Below, one piece after another: positions 43,013 through 51,600 of a stretch of DNA of 64,000 nt. Origin of the DNA: Streptosporangiaceae bacterium (GTDB lineage Bacteria > Actinomycetota > Actinomycetes > Streptosporangiales > Streptosporangiaceae); the NCBI GenBank assembly GCA_025934375.1, contig JAICYD010000018.1, positions 1 through 64,000 on the forward strand, written 5' to 3'. A program made the position numbers and the translations under genes. Numbering within the stretch: the first letter of the stretch is position 1; the number at the start of each line of letters is the position of its first letter. Below the pieces are notes generated by a model. It had not been told where the DNA came from, ran no database searches, and was given only the letters and a program-made list of their open reading frames with translations.

Positions 43013-43945
43013 GTCTTGGGCGGGAGGGAGCCCGCGGTGGCCGCGGCGCCCGCCGCCCCGGCGGTGCGGTGCGAGAACCTGGTGCACGTCTTCGGCACTC
43101 CCGGCAATGAGGTGGCCGCGCTGCGCGGCGTGGACCTGGTCATCGAGCCCGGCGAGATGGTGGCGCTGCTCGGCCCCTCGGGGGCCGGCAAGACCACGCT
43201 GCTGTGGCACCTGGCAGGCCTGCTGGCCCCCACGGCGGGCATGGTCGAGATCAACGGCCTTCCGCTGGCCGGGCTGAGCGGGCGGGCACTGACCAGCATG
43301 CGCCTGCGCGAGGTGGGCCTGCTGCTGCAGAACCCCGCGAGTAACCTGCTGCCCAGCCGGACCGCGCTCGGGAACGTGCTGTTCGCCCAGTCCCCGACCA
43401 GGCGCACCCGCGTGATGAAGCGCAAGCGCGCCAGTGACCTGCTGGACCGGGTGGGGCTGGCTGAGGCGGCCCGACGGCCCGCGGGCTTGCTGTCCGGGGG
43501 CGAGCAGCAGCGGCTGGCGCTCGCGGTGGCCCTGGCCAACGGGCCGCGCCTCCTGCTGGCCGACGAGCCAACCAGCCAGCTCGACCCGGCGTCGGCGGCC
43601 GACGTGATCGAGCTGATCCAGGCGGCCAACGCCAGCCTCGGCACGACGGTCGTCGCGGTCACGCACGACCCCGAGGTCGCGGCGGCGCTCGGCCGGACGA
43701 TCACCATCCGTGACGGCCGGGTCGGCGGGGCCGGGCATGGCGGCCGGGAGTTCGTAGTGATCGGCAAGGACGGCACGCTGACCCTCCCGGCCGACGTCCT
43801 CGATGAGCTCCCGCCGGGGTCGCTGGCCGAGGCGACCCGCGCCGAAGGCGGAGGAATCCTGCTGCGCCGTGCTGACCTGGGCGGCACTGACCTGAGCGGG
43901 ACTGGCGGCCTCGGCTCTGGTGGCGCCGGGAAGGAGCATCAGTGA
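42938..43945 (+). CDS. ABC transporter ATP-binding protein (MacB/LolD type)
   Basis: The protein has 335 residues. Walker A LLGPSGAGKTTLL, Q-loop LLLQNPASNLLPS, signature LLSGGEQQRLALAVAL, Walker B LLLADEPTSQLDP, H-loop VAVTHDPEV. The N-terminal 25 residues are repeat-coded (SGTEAGTAVSGTESG). A C-terminal extension of about 80 residues (KDGTLTLPADVLDELPPGS) lies beyond the ATPase core. Start at GTG 42938 or 42965. It pairs with the permease and the second ATPase. Confidence 0.88.
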   Translation: MSGTEAGTAVSGTESGTASGTESGTVLGGREPAVAAAPAAPAVRCENLVHVFGTPGNEVAALRGVDLVIEPGEMVALLGPSGAGKTTLLWHLAGLLAPTAGMVEINGLPLAGLSGRALTSMRLREVGLLLQNPASNLLPSRTALGNVLFAQSPTRRTRVMKRKRASDLLDRVGLAEAARRPAGLLSGGEQQRLALAVALANGPRLLLADEPTSQLDPASAADVIELIQAANASLGTTVVAVTHDPEVAAALGRTITIRDGRVGGAGHGGREFVVIGKDGTLTLPADVLDELPPGSLAEATRAEGGGILLRRADLGGTDLSGTGGLGSGGAGKEHQ

Positions 43946-44586
43946 GCCCTGCGCTGGAAGCCGACGGGCTGCGGGTGGAACGCGGCGGCCGGATCCTCTT
44001 CGACGGCATCGGGCTGGTCGTGGGCCCCGGGGAGCGGGTCGCCGTCACCGGCCCGTCGGGCTCGGGCAAGACGAGCCTGCTGGCCGTCCTGGCCGGCCTG
44101 GCCGCCCCCGACGCGGGCCGGGTGCGGCGCGCCGGGCAACCGGTTACCCCCGGCCGCCTCCCGGACAAGACGGCGGCCGTGCTGCAGGGCTACGGGCTGG
44201 TCTCGCTGCTGACCGCGGCGGAGAACATCGAGATCACGCTGCGCGGGGCGGGCACGCGGGCCAGGGAGGCGATGACCATCGCAGCCGACGCCCTGGCCGA
44301 GCTCGGCCTCGGCGAGCACGCCGATCACCTGATCCAGGAACTGTCCGGCGGCCAGCAACAGCGCGTCGCGGTGGCCCGCGCGCTGGCATCCGGCCCCGAC
44401 TTGCTCATCGCTGACGAGCCCACCGCCGAGCAGGACGCCGTCACCCGTGAACTCGTCCTCGCCCGCATGTTCGCCGTCGCCGCCGACGGCGGCTCGATCG
44501 TGTTGGCCACCCACGACCCGGAAGTATCCGCCCGCTGCGACCGTGTCCTGTCCCTCGCCCACCACCTGCCCGCGCACGCCCCATGA
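43942..44586 (+). CDS. ABC transporter ATP-binding protein, second subunit
   Basis: The protein has 214 residues. Walker A VTGPSGSGKTSLLAVL, Q-loop VLQGYGLVSLLT, signature ELSGGQQQRVAVARAL, Walker B LLIADEPTAEQD, H-loop LATHDPEV. The GTG overlaps the previous stop (GTGA). Two different ATPases with one permease suggest a heterodimeric motor. It closes the operon. Confidence 0.87.
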   Translation: MSPALEADGLRVERGGRILFDGIGLVVGPGERVAVTGPSGSGKTSLLAVLAGLAAPDAGRVRRAGQPVTPGRLPDKTAAVLQGYGLVSLLTAAENIEITLRGAGTRAREAMTIAADALAELGLGEHADHLIQELSGGQQQRVAVARALASGPDLLIADEPTAEQDAVTRELVLARMFAVAADGGSIVLATHDPEVSARCDRVLSLAHHLPAHAP

Positions 44587-44623
44587 CGTGAGGCCTCATG
44601 ACATGATGCCGCCTTCACGTCTG

Positions 44624-44647
44624 TTCGCCTGGCACCCACCGGGCGAA
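44624..44647 (+). terminator. Possible terminator after the exporter operon
   Basis: TTCGCCTGG pairs with CCGGGCGAA (one mismatch) around a 6-nt loop, 38 bp after the last stop, followed by TAAAC. The stem is short, so this is tentative. The following 180 bp up to 44829 are non-coding with a repeated GAGCCAAT. Confidence 0.35.
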
Positions 44648-44829
44648 TAAACGTCCCCATTTCCGCGACTTACGCCAGAAGGCGCGGGCCAGGCGCGAGC
44701 GTGATCATGAGCCAATTTGCGAGCCAATCACGTGGAGATACCCGGGCGCGGTGACCGCAACGGGCCGGTAACATTTTGTCCGGCACCGGCCACGACAAAG
44801 CAGCACTTCACCGACCCTGAGGGGGCCCC

Positions 44830-46038
44830 GTGGTATCGCAGGCGTCACGACTGGCGGACGTTCGTTATGACATCCGGGGACCGGTGCTGCAGCGAGCGCG
44901 GGAGCTTGAGGCGCAAGGGCACGAGATCATCAAGCTGAACATCGGGAACCCGGCGCCGTTCGGCTTGTTTTCCCCGGACGCGGTGCTTGAGCACGTGACC
45001 GCCTCGGTCGCGGGCTCGCAGGGGTACTCCGACGCGCGCGGCATCCTGGAGGCGCGCGAGGCCGTTACCCGCTACTACACCCGGCGCGGCGTGCACGGGG
45101 TCACCCCCGACCACGTGTACCTGGGCAACGGCGTGTCCGAGCTGATCGTGATGTCGCTGCAGGCGCTGCTCAACCCGGGCGACGAGGTGCTGGTGCCCAG
45201 CCCGGACTACCCGCTGTGGACCGGCGCGGTCAGCTTGTGCGGCGGGCGCGCCGTGCACTACCGGTGCGCCGAGGACCTGGACTGGAACCCCGACGTCGAG
45301 CACGTCGCGTCGCTGGTCACCCCGCGCACGCGGGCCCTGGTGATCATCAACCCGAATAACCCGACCGGCGCGGTCTACTCCCGCCAGACGCTCCTGGCCC
45401 TGCTGGACATCGCCCGGCGGCACGACCTGCTCGTGCTCGCCGATGAGATCTACGACCAGATCCTCTTCGACGGCTCGGTCCACTACCACGTGGCCGAGCT
45501 CGCCCCCGACCTGCCGATCCTGACCCTCGGCGGCATGTCCAAGACCTACCGGCTGGCCGGCTTCCGGTCCGGCTGGCTGGTGGTGACCGGGCCGCGCGAG
45601 CCGATCGCGGAGTACCTGGAGGGCCTGGAGCTGCTGGGCAACATGCGAATGTGCCCCAACGTGCCGGCCCAGCACGCGATCCCGGCCGCGCTGGACGGCG
45701 GGATCGACATCACGCCGCTGCTGCTGCCCGGAGGCCGGCTGCGCGACCAGCGCGACCACGCCTGGGAACTGCTGACCGCGATCCCCGGCGTTGAGTGCTA
45801 CAAGCCCGCCGGCGCGCTGTACCTGTTCCCGAGGCTGGACCCTGAGGTGCACAAGATCTCCGACGACCAGCGGATGTGCATCGACCTGCTGGAGCAGCAG
45901 CACGTCCTGCTCACCCACGGCACCGGGTTCAACCTGCCGTCCACCGACCACCTGCGGGTGGTGTTCCTCGCGCCGGTCGAGACGCTCGCCGACGCCATCG
46001 GCCGCCTGGGGACCTTCCTGGCGACCTACCGTCAGTAA
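44830..46038 (+). CDS. Alanine/aspartate aminotransferase (class I, AlaA-like)
   Basis: The protein has 402 residues. LNIGNPAPFG, NPGDEVLVPSPDYPLWTGAV, IINPNNPTGAVYS and the PLP lysine in GGMSKTYRLAGFRSGW match the AlaA/AlaT branch of class I aminotransferases, which transfers amino groups among alanine, pyruvate and glutamate. The GTG has GAGGGGG upstream. No operon partner. A housekeeping metabolic gene. Confidence 0.9.
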   Translation: MVSQASRLADVRYDIRGPVLQRARELEAQGHEIIKLNIGNPAPFGLFSPDAVLEHVTASVAGSQGYSDARGILEAREAVTRYYTRRGVHGVTPDHVYLGNGVSELIVMSLQALLNPGDEVLVPSPDYPLWTGAVSLCGGRAVHYRCAEDLDWNPDVEHVASLVTPRTRALVIINPNNPTGAVYSRQTLLALLDIARRHDLLVLADEIYDQILFDGSVHYHVAELAPDLPILTLGGMSKTYRLAGFRSGWLVVTGPREPIAEYLEGLELLGNMRMCPNVPAQHAIPAALDGGIDITPLLLPGGRLRDQRDHAWELLTAIPGVECYKPAGALYLFPRLDPEVHKISDDQRMCIDLLEQQHVLLTHGTGFNLPSTDHLRVVFLAPVETLADAIGRLGTFLATYRQ

Positions 46039-46117
46039 CGTCCATGCCCCGGGCGCCCGCAGCGGCCTGCTCACCCCGCTGACCGCCTGAGCGCCCTCGC
46101 CCGTTAGAGTTCGGCAA

Positions 46118-46870
46118 ATGGGTCAGCGCGCGGTTCTTGTCACCGGCGGATCTCGCGGGATCGGCGCCGCCATCGCGCGCGCGTTCGCCGAGCGGGGCGA
46201 CCGGGTCGCCGTCCATTACGGGAGCGCTGGCGAGCTGGCCGAGCAGGTCGCGGCGAGCCTGCCGGGCCACGGGCACGTCACGGTGCGGGCCGACATGGCC
46301 AGCCCCGGGCAGGTGCGCGCGATGGTCGATTCCGCCGCCGCGCAGCTGGGCGGGCTGGATGTCCTGGTGAACAACGCGGGCGTGTACCTGGAGCACTCGG
46401 TGCTGGGGTCCTCCTATGAGGAGTGGCAGGAGGCCTGGCGGGCCACGCTGGACGTCAACCTGGTCGGGGCGGCCAACGCGACCTGGTGCGCGGTGCGGCA
46501 CATGACGGCCACCGGCGGGGGCGGGCGGGTCGTGAACGTGGGGTCGCGCGGGGCGTTTCGCGGCGAGCCGCGGCACCCGGCGTACGGGGCGAGCAAGGCG
46601 GGGCTGCACGCGTTCGGCCAGTCCCTGGCGCGGGCCCTGGCCCCGCACGGGATCGCGGTGGCCTCGGTCGCCCCGGGATACGTGGCCACCGACATGACCG
46701 CTGAGGAGCTCGCCACCCCGGCTGGCGAGGTGATCCGGGGGCAGTCGCCGTTCAACCGGGTCGCCACGCCGGAGGAGATCGCGGCGGCGGTCGTGTACCT
46801 GGCCTCGCCGCAGGCGGAATGGGCCAGCGGCGCCGTCTTGGACCTGAACGGGGCGTCCTACCTGCGCTAA
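46118..46870 (+). CDS. Short-chain dehydrogenase/reductase (FabG-like)
   Basis: The protein has 250 residues. AVLVTGGSRGIGAAIARAFA (TGxxxGIG), NNAGVYLEH, the active-site SRGAFRGEPRHPAYGASKAG (Ser, Tyr, Lys) and VAPGYVATDM. An NAD(P)-dependent oxidoreductase of unknown substrate, close to 3-oxoacyl reductases. It is convergent with the VOC protein gene. Confidence 0.88.
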   Translation: MGQRAVLVTGGSRGIGAAIARAFAERGDRVAVHYGSAGELAEQVAASLPGHGHVTVRADMASPGQVRAMVDSAAAQLGGLDVLVNNAGVYLEHSVLGSSYEEWQEAWRATLDVNLVGAANATWCAVRHMTATGGGGRVVNVGSRGAFRGEPRHPAYGASKAGLHAFGQSLARALAPHGIAVASVAPGYVATDMTAEELATPAGEVIRGQSPFNRVATPEEIAAAVVYLASPQAEWASGAVLDLNGASYLR

Positions 46871-46896
46871 GCCGCCCCAGGGCAGCCGCCACCGGG

Positions 46897-47292
46897 CTAC
46901 GGAAGGGCCAGCTGCCAGCTCACCCCGAACCTGTCGCTGACCCAGCCGAACTTCGCCCCGATGCCGTGGCTGCCCAGCGGCATGAGCGCGCCGCCCCCGT
47001 CGGCGAGCGCGGCGTACAGCCGGTCGATCTCCTCCTCATCGTCGCACTCGACGTACAGCGAGATCGCCGGGGTGAACGTGAAGTCGTGCTGGACGGCGCT
47101 GTCGATGCACATGAATTCCTGCCCGGCCAGGGTGAACCGCGCGTGCTTGACCGAGCCAGGCGCGCCCGGCTCGCCGGGCCCGTAGCGGGTGACCGACAGC
47201 ACCGCGCCGCCGGAGAACAGCGACGTGTAGAACTCCAGGGCCTCCCCGGCCCGGCCCTCGAACATCAAGAACGTGGTGATCTTCGCGGTCAC
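46897..47292 (-). CDS. VOC-family protein (PhnB / 3-demethylubiquinone-methyltransferase-like)
   Basis: The protein has 131 residues. KITTFLMFEGRAGEALEFYT, ARFTLAGQEFMCIDSAVQHD, and GGALMPLGSHGIGAKFGWVS and DRFGVSWQL are the PhnB-like glyoxalase-fold pattern. Likely dimeric. Function not defined for the family. It diverges from the DUF1697 gene with 107 bp between. Confidence 0.87.
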   Translation of the reverse strand: MTAKITTFLMFEGRAGEALEFYTSLFSGGAVLSVTRYGPGEPGAPGSVKHARFTLAGQEFMCIDSAVQHDFTFTPAISLYVECDDEEEIDRLYAALADGGGALMPLGSHGIGAKFGWVSDRFGVSWQLALP

Positions 47293-47398
47293 CGGCCCGC
47301 TCCCCTCGTCATGCCCCGTCCGCCGCGAGGTGCGCGGCTCACCTGGAACTTACCAGCCTTGCCGTCACCGGCACCGCCGCTGGCGGCACAATGGGAGC

Positions 47399-47968
47399 AT
47401 GCCCACGCACATCGCGCTGCTGCGAGGGATCAACCTGGGCGGGCGCAACAAGGTGGCCATGTCGGACCTTCGCGCGCTCGTCTCCGGGCTGGGCCACGCA
47501 GAGGTCACCACCTACATTCAAAGCGGGAACGTGCTGTTCACTCCGAGCCCCGGCGCGGATGACACCGCGCTGGCCGAGGAGATGAAGGCCGTCATCGGCG
47601 CCAAGCTCGGCGTGACCGCCCCGGTCATCGTCGTCAGCCGCGACGAGCTTGCCCGCATCGTGGCGGACACGCCGTTCCCGGACGAGCCCGATCCCCGGCG
47701 GGTGCACGCGGTGGTCCTCACCCAGCCGCCCTGGCCGGACCTGACCAGCCGGCTGGAGGCGGCCATCGCCGCCTGCGCTGCGAAGGGCTCGCGGGACGAG
47801 CTGCGGGCGATCGGCCGGGTGCTGTACCTGCACACGCCGGACGGCTACGGGAGAAGCGACCTCGCCCAGCAGCTGATGCGGGTGGTCAGCGCGCCGAAGG
47901 CCGGCGCGACCGGCACCGCCCGGAACTGGGCGACGATGACCAAGTTGCTCTCACTGTGCTCTGAGTGA
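47399..47968 (+). CDS. DUF1697 protein
   Basis: The protein has 189 residues. IALLRGINLGGRNKVAMSDL, then TYIQSGNVLFTP and GTARNWATMTKLLSL at the C-terminus are hallmarks of DUF1697. The family has no known reaction. ATG 47399 is set by the family start; an ORF extension to 47273 is antisense to the VOC gene. Confidence 0.88.
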   Translation: MPTHIALLRGINLGGRNKVAMSDLRALVSGLGHAEVTTYIQSGNVLFTPSPGADDTALAEEMKAVIGAKLGVTAPVIVVSRDELARIVADTPFPDEPDPRRVHAVVLTQPPWPDLTSRLEAAIAACAAKGSRDELRAIGRVLYLHTPDGYGRSDLAQQLMRVVSAPKAGATGTARNWATMTKLLSLCSE

Positions 47969-48074
47969 GCGCGGGGACACCTGATGCCTTAGCCGCTTTG
48001 GCATGACCGAAGCGGTAAAGGCGCGCAGAATGGGAACCGCACAGCCAACGGCGGCCGATTGCGCAGGAGGACCG

Positions 48075-49280
48075 ATGCCGGACCGGATACTGACCAGCCA
48101 CGCGGGGAGCTTGCCCCGCCCTGAGGACCTCATCACCTTGAACAGCCAGCGGGCGGAGGGCACGTTCAGCGACGAGGCGCAGTACCAGCGGAAGCTGAGC
48201 GAGGCCGTCACCGACGTGGTCCGCAGGCAGCGCGACATTGGAATCGACCTCCTCAATGACGGCGAGTACGGCCACTCGATGGGCGTGCGCTACGACTACG
48301 GGACCTGGTGGACCTACGTCTTCCCGCGCCTTTCTGGCCTGGAGCTGGCGGAGCTGACGCTCCTCGACATCCCGCAGGCGGCGCCCAAGCCCGGAGCGGT
48401 CAAGCTGGGCAGCTTCGCCGACCGGCGCGACTGGAACGAATTCCTAGACGCCTACTCCGACCCCCAGTCGGGCGCCGCGCTGCCGAACCCGCCGACGCTC
48501 GCTCCCGTCTGCCGGGGTCCCATTAGCTACGTCGGCCACGCTGACGTCCAGCGGGACATCGACGACATGAAGACCGCGATGGCGGCGGCGGGGCTGACGC
48601 AGGGATACCTGAACTCGGTCGCCCCGGCCAGTTGCGCCCGGATCGGCAACACGTTCTACGCCGACGACGAGGAGCTCATGTACGCCTGCGCGGACGCGAT
48701 GCGCGAGGAGTACCAGGCCATCATCGACGCCGGACTGATCTTGCAGCTTGATGACCCCGCGATCGCCGAGAACTGGGATCAGGTCAACCCCGCGCCGACC
48801 GTCGAGGACTACCGGCGGTTCACCCAGGTCCGGGTGGACGCGCTGAACCACGCGATCCGCGGGCTGCCCGCCGAGCGGATCCGCTTCCACCTGTGCTGGG
48901 GAAGCTGGCACGGCCCGCACACCACCGACATCCCGATGGCCGACATCGTCGACCTGATGCTGGCGGTCAATGCCGGCGGGTACTCCTTCGAGGCGGCCAA
49001 CGTGCGGCACGGCCACGAGTGGAAGGTCTGGCGGGACGTCAAGCTCCCCGAGGGCAAGGTCATCCTGCCCGGCATCGTCAGCCACTCCACCAACGTGGTC
49101 GAGCACCCGGAACTGGTGGCCGACCGGATCTGCCAGTTCGCGGAGGTGGTCGGCCGGGAGAACGTCATCGCCTCGACCGACTGCGGCCTCGGCGGCCGCG
49201 TGCACCCGCAGATCGCCTGGGCGAAGCTGGACACCCTGGCGAAGGGCGCCGAGATCGCCACCCGGCGCCTGTGGGGGTAG
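48075..49280 (+). CDS. Second core-MetE-type protein (cobalamin-independent Met synthase II family)
   Basis: The protein has 401 residues. ILTSHAGSLPRPEDLITLNS at the start; zinc ligands are H272 and C274 in FHLCWGSWHG, and C370 in STDCGLGG. The folate-binding half of true MetE is missing. The fold is shared with epoxyalkane:CoM transferases, so alkyl transfer to a thiol is likely. RBS GCAGGAGG lies before the ATG at 48075; upstream extension to 48003 is unlikely. It stands alone and is closed by a strong terminator at 49307-49337. It is a distant relative of the 8628 gene. Confidence 0.82.
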   Translation: MPDRILTSHAGSLPRPEDLITLNSQRAEGTFSDEAQYQRKLSEAVTDVVRRQRDIGIDLLNDGEYGHSMGVRYDYGTWWTYVFPRLSGLELAELTLLDIPQAAPKPGAVKLGSFADRRDWNEFLDAYSDPQSGAALPNPPTLAPVCRGPISYVGHADVQRDIDDMKTAMAAAGLTQGYLNSVAPASCARIGNTFYADDEELMYACADAMREEYQAIIDAGLILQLDDPAIAENWDQVNPAPTVEDYRRFTQVRVDALNHAIRGLPAERIRFHLCWGSWHGPHTTDIPMADIVDLMLAVNAGGYSFEAANVRHGHEWKVWRDVKLPEGKVILPGIVSHSTNVVEHPELVADRICQFAEVVGRENVIASTDCGLGGRVHPQIAWAKLDTLAKGAEIATRRLWG

Positions 49281-49306
49281 GCGGCCCCGGCTAGCGGACG
49301 CCGATT

Positions 49307-49337
49307 GCGCCTGGGCGGCGGACCGCCGCCCAGGCGC
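49307..49337 (+). terminator. Strong terminator after the second MetE-like gene
   Basis: GCGCCTGGGCGGCG and its exact complement form a 14-bp stem with a 3-nt loop (GAC), 26 bp past the stop. No U-run follows, in keeping with high-GC actinobacterial terminators. Confidence 0.75.
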
Positions 49338-49353
49338 GTAGCATCAGGCAGCG

Positions 49354-49420
49354 CAGGAACAACGACAGCACAGGAACGATGACAGCGCAGGAACAACGAC
49401 AGCGCAGGAACACGACAGCG
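49354..49420. repeat. 17-bp tandem repeat before the DUF3291 gene
   Basis: Three 17-bp units CAGGAAC(A/G)A(C/T)GACAGC(A/G) and a 16-bp fourth run from 49354 to 49420 and end 14 bp before the ATG at 49434. They may affect the leader of that gene. Confidence 0.8.
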
Positions 49421-49433
49421 TAGGATCACCGCA

Positions 49434-49952
49434 ATGGACTACGTGCTCGCGCAGGTCAACATCGGGCGCCTGCTCGCCCCGCTCGACAGCCCCCCGATCG
49501 GCGGCTTCGTCGCCGCCCTGGACGCGGTGAACGCGGTCGCGGACGCCGCGCCCGGCTTCGTCTGGCGGCTGCAGACCGAGGACGGGAACGCCACCGCGTT
49601 GCGCGGGTTCGAGGAGGACGCCGACGGCGCCGCTGGCGGCATCCTCATCAACATGTCCGTGTGGGAGTCGGTCGCGGCGCTCGGCGCGTTCGTGTACGGG
49701 GCGGCGCACATCGCCGTGCTGCGCCGCCGCCGGGAGTGGTTCGAGCACATGACCGTCGCCTACACGGCGCTGTGGTGGGTGCCGCGCGGGCACCTCCCGT
49801 CGATCGCCGAGGCGGAGGACCGGGTGCGCCACCTGCGCCGGCACGGCCCGACGACGTACGCGTTCACGCTGCGGACCCACTTCCCCCCGCCGGGCGAGGC
49901 CGAGGCGGGCGTGCCGCGGATGAGCCCCGAGGACTGGGCCTGTACCGTCTGA
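49434..49952 (+). CDS. DUF3291 protein
   Basis: The protein has 172 residues. LAQVNIGRLLAPLDSPPIGG, FVWRLQTEDGNATAL, INMSVWESVAALGAFVYG and MTVAYTALWWVP follow DUF3291 closely; the domain resembles the antibiotic-biosynthesis monooxygenase fold. No catalytic activity is known. Its leader holds the 17-bp minisatellite and it is convergent with the hydrolase pseudogene. Confidence 0.85.
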   Translation: MDYVLAQVNIGRLLAPLDSPPIGGFVAALDAVNAVADAAPGFVWRLQTEDGNATALRGFEEDADGAAGGILINMSVWESVAALGAFVYGAAHIAVLRRRREWFEHMTVAYTALWWVPRGHLPSIAEAEDRVRHLRRHGPTTYAFTLRTHFPPPGEAEAGVPRMSPEDWACTV

Positions 49953-49955
49953 CGC

Positions 49956-50738
49956 CTACTGGCTGACGCGCAGGACGAAGTCGGCGACGGTCGCGGCGAC
50001 CTCGCGGTGCACGGCCTCGTTGAGGATGTCGTGCCCGCTGCCGGGGAACTCGGCCACGCGCAGCGACTTCAGCCGGTCCCGCCAGCCGAGCACCCCGCCG
50101 ATCGGAGCGATCTGGTCCTCGCCCCCGTGCACGGCCAGCACTGGCAGCGGCGCCAGCCCGGGCAGGTCGCGCTCCAGCCGCCGCCACGCCGGCGGGAACG
50201 CCGCGCCGAACAGCCCGGCCACGTCCGCGCCGGTGAACGCGAGCGGGTCGTTCTGCAGGGAGTCGAGGTAGAACGGGTCCGCCGACAACGCGCCCGGATC
50301 GAGGTCAACCTCTTCCTGGCCGTTGGCGAGCGCGTCCGCCAGCCATTGCAGGGGCGCCAGCGGCGCCCCGGAGATGACGACGCCGCGAAAGCGCGCCGGA
50401 TCGTCCAGGGCCAGGTACAGCGCGGCCAGCGACCCCAGCGAGTGTCCCGCGATCACCAGAGGCAACCCCGGCGCCGCCGCCAGGCCCGCCAGCATGCCGC
50501 CGTTGGCGGCGAGGTCCTCGATCGAGCCGAAGTTCCCGCGCTGTCCCTCGCTGAGGCCGTGCCCGATCTCGTCCAGGGCCCACAGGTCGATGTCGCGGGC
50601 GTTCAGCGCCGCGCCGTACCGGTGGTACAGCCGGTGTGCTCGCCAAAGCCGTGCAGGAAGACCGGCGCCGCGCGCGGCTGGGCGGCCGCCCAGTGACGGT
50701 AGTAGACACGGCCAGCCTGGCCATCGAAGAACGGCATG
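49956..50738 (-). pseudogene. Alpha/beta hydrolase (monoacylglycerol-lipase-like), frameshifted
   Basis: Reading from ATG 50738 gives MPFFDGQAGRVYYRHWAAAQ, then PVFLHGFGEHTG and an early stop. From about base 50631 the protein continues in another frame as YHRYGAALNARDIDLWALDE, then the nucleophile GHSLGSLAAL, acid in VHGGEDQIAP and His in GSGHDILNE. One missing C near 50629-50632 (GGCTG for GGCCTG) would repair it. All triad residues remain, so the defect is recent or a sequencing error. The intact gene would be about 260 residues, like serine aminopeptidase S33 lipases. Confidence 0.8.
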
Positions 50739-50791
50739 AGCCCATCCTCACCGGGCTGTGAAACTTGTCAATAAGGCGGGCGCCCGGGAAT

Positions 50792-51490
50792 TCAGGTCAT
50801 GATCACCAGCATGACGGCCATCGTCAGGCCCATGAGGGCGCGGCAGCCGACCCGGCTGGCGTGCGACAGCAGCAGCGCGGCAGGGGCCGCCACCGCGCGG
50901 GGGACGCGGTAGGGCCGAGACGACAGGTGGCCGACATCCCGGGCGCAGTACCCGACCACCACCAGCGCGCCCAGCACCGCCAGGACGTGGTACAGCGCCG
51001 AGGGCCCGGCCACGCTGGGCATCGCGGACATCGTCATGCCGCCCGGGCCCGGGCCGCCGGCGCCGGGCACGGCGGGCACGGCGGGCACGGCGGGCACGGC
51101 GGGCACGGCCAGGAACATGTACAACATCGCCGCGCAGTGCACCAGGTGCGGCGCGCAGTTGGGGGCCGCGAGCGCCCGGGCGCTGGCGGACCTGGTAGCG
51201 GCGCGGCGCGCCGCGCGGACCGAACGGACGGCGAACCAGGTGGTCAGCCCGGCGAAGACCACCTCCCAGGCGGAATCGGGCAGCGTGCGCAGTGCCGGCA
51301 CCAGCATCCCGGCCGTGGCCACGGCCATGAGCGCCAGCGCCGCGTCATCGATCACCGCGGCGCCGGCCAGGCCGGCCGGCCGCGGTCGCCTCGTGGTGAT
51401 CCGGGCGGCGCTGGCCAGCGCGACGGCCAGCATCAGCATGGCCAGCGGCTCCAGGAGCCACCGGCCGCCCAGCACGGCGACTTGACCCAC
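50792..51490 (-). CDS. DUF5134 membrane protein
   Basis: The protein has 232 residues with about five TM segments (LLEPLAMLMLAVALASAARI, ALALMAVATAGMLVPAL, YHVLAVLGALVVVGYC, RALMGLTMAVMLVIM) and the family HCAAMLYMFLA motif. A VPAVPAVPAVPAVPG stretch is coded by 9-bp repeats. GTG 51490 fits an AGGAG RBS better than GTG 51514. DUF5134 has no known function; it often sits near copper genes, none of which are seen here. Confidence 0.8.
   Translation of the reverse strand: MGQVAVLGGRWLLEPLAMLMLAVALASAARITTRRPRPAGLAGAAVIDDAALALMAVATAGMLVPALRTLPDSAWEVVFAGLTTWFAVRSVRAARRAATRSASARALAAPNCAPHLVHCAAMLYMFLAVPAVPAVPAVPAVPGAGGPGPGGMTMSAMPSVAGPSALYHVLAVLGALVVVGYCARDVGHLSSRPYRVPRAVAAPAALLLSHASRVGCRALMGLTMAVMLVIMT
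51065..51109 (-). repeat. 9-bp tandem repeat in the DUF5134 gene
   Basis: Five consecutive copies of GGGCACGGC encode Val-Pro-Ala repeats (VPAVPAVPA) in a loop between TM helices. Confidence 0.75.
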
Positions 51491-51506
51491 CAGGTGCGCT
51501 CCTCGC

Positions 51507-51570
51507 TGCCTCACCTCAGCACTGCCTCACCTCAGCACTGCCTCACCTCAGCACTGCCTCACTTCAGCAC
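51507..51570. repeat. 16-bp tandem repeat upstream of the DUF5134 gene
   Basis: Four 16-bp units TGCCTCACCTCAGCAC (last with one change) from 51507 to 51570, plus a partial. It lies between the DUF5134 start and the amylase stop and would be in the leader of the DUF5134 transcript. Confidence 0.85.
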
Positions 51571-51600
51571 TGCCTCGCCCTCGGCGTGAAAATACCCTGG

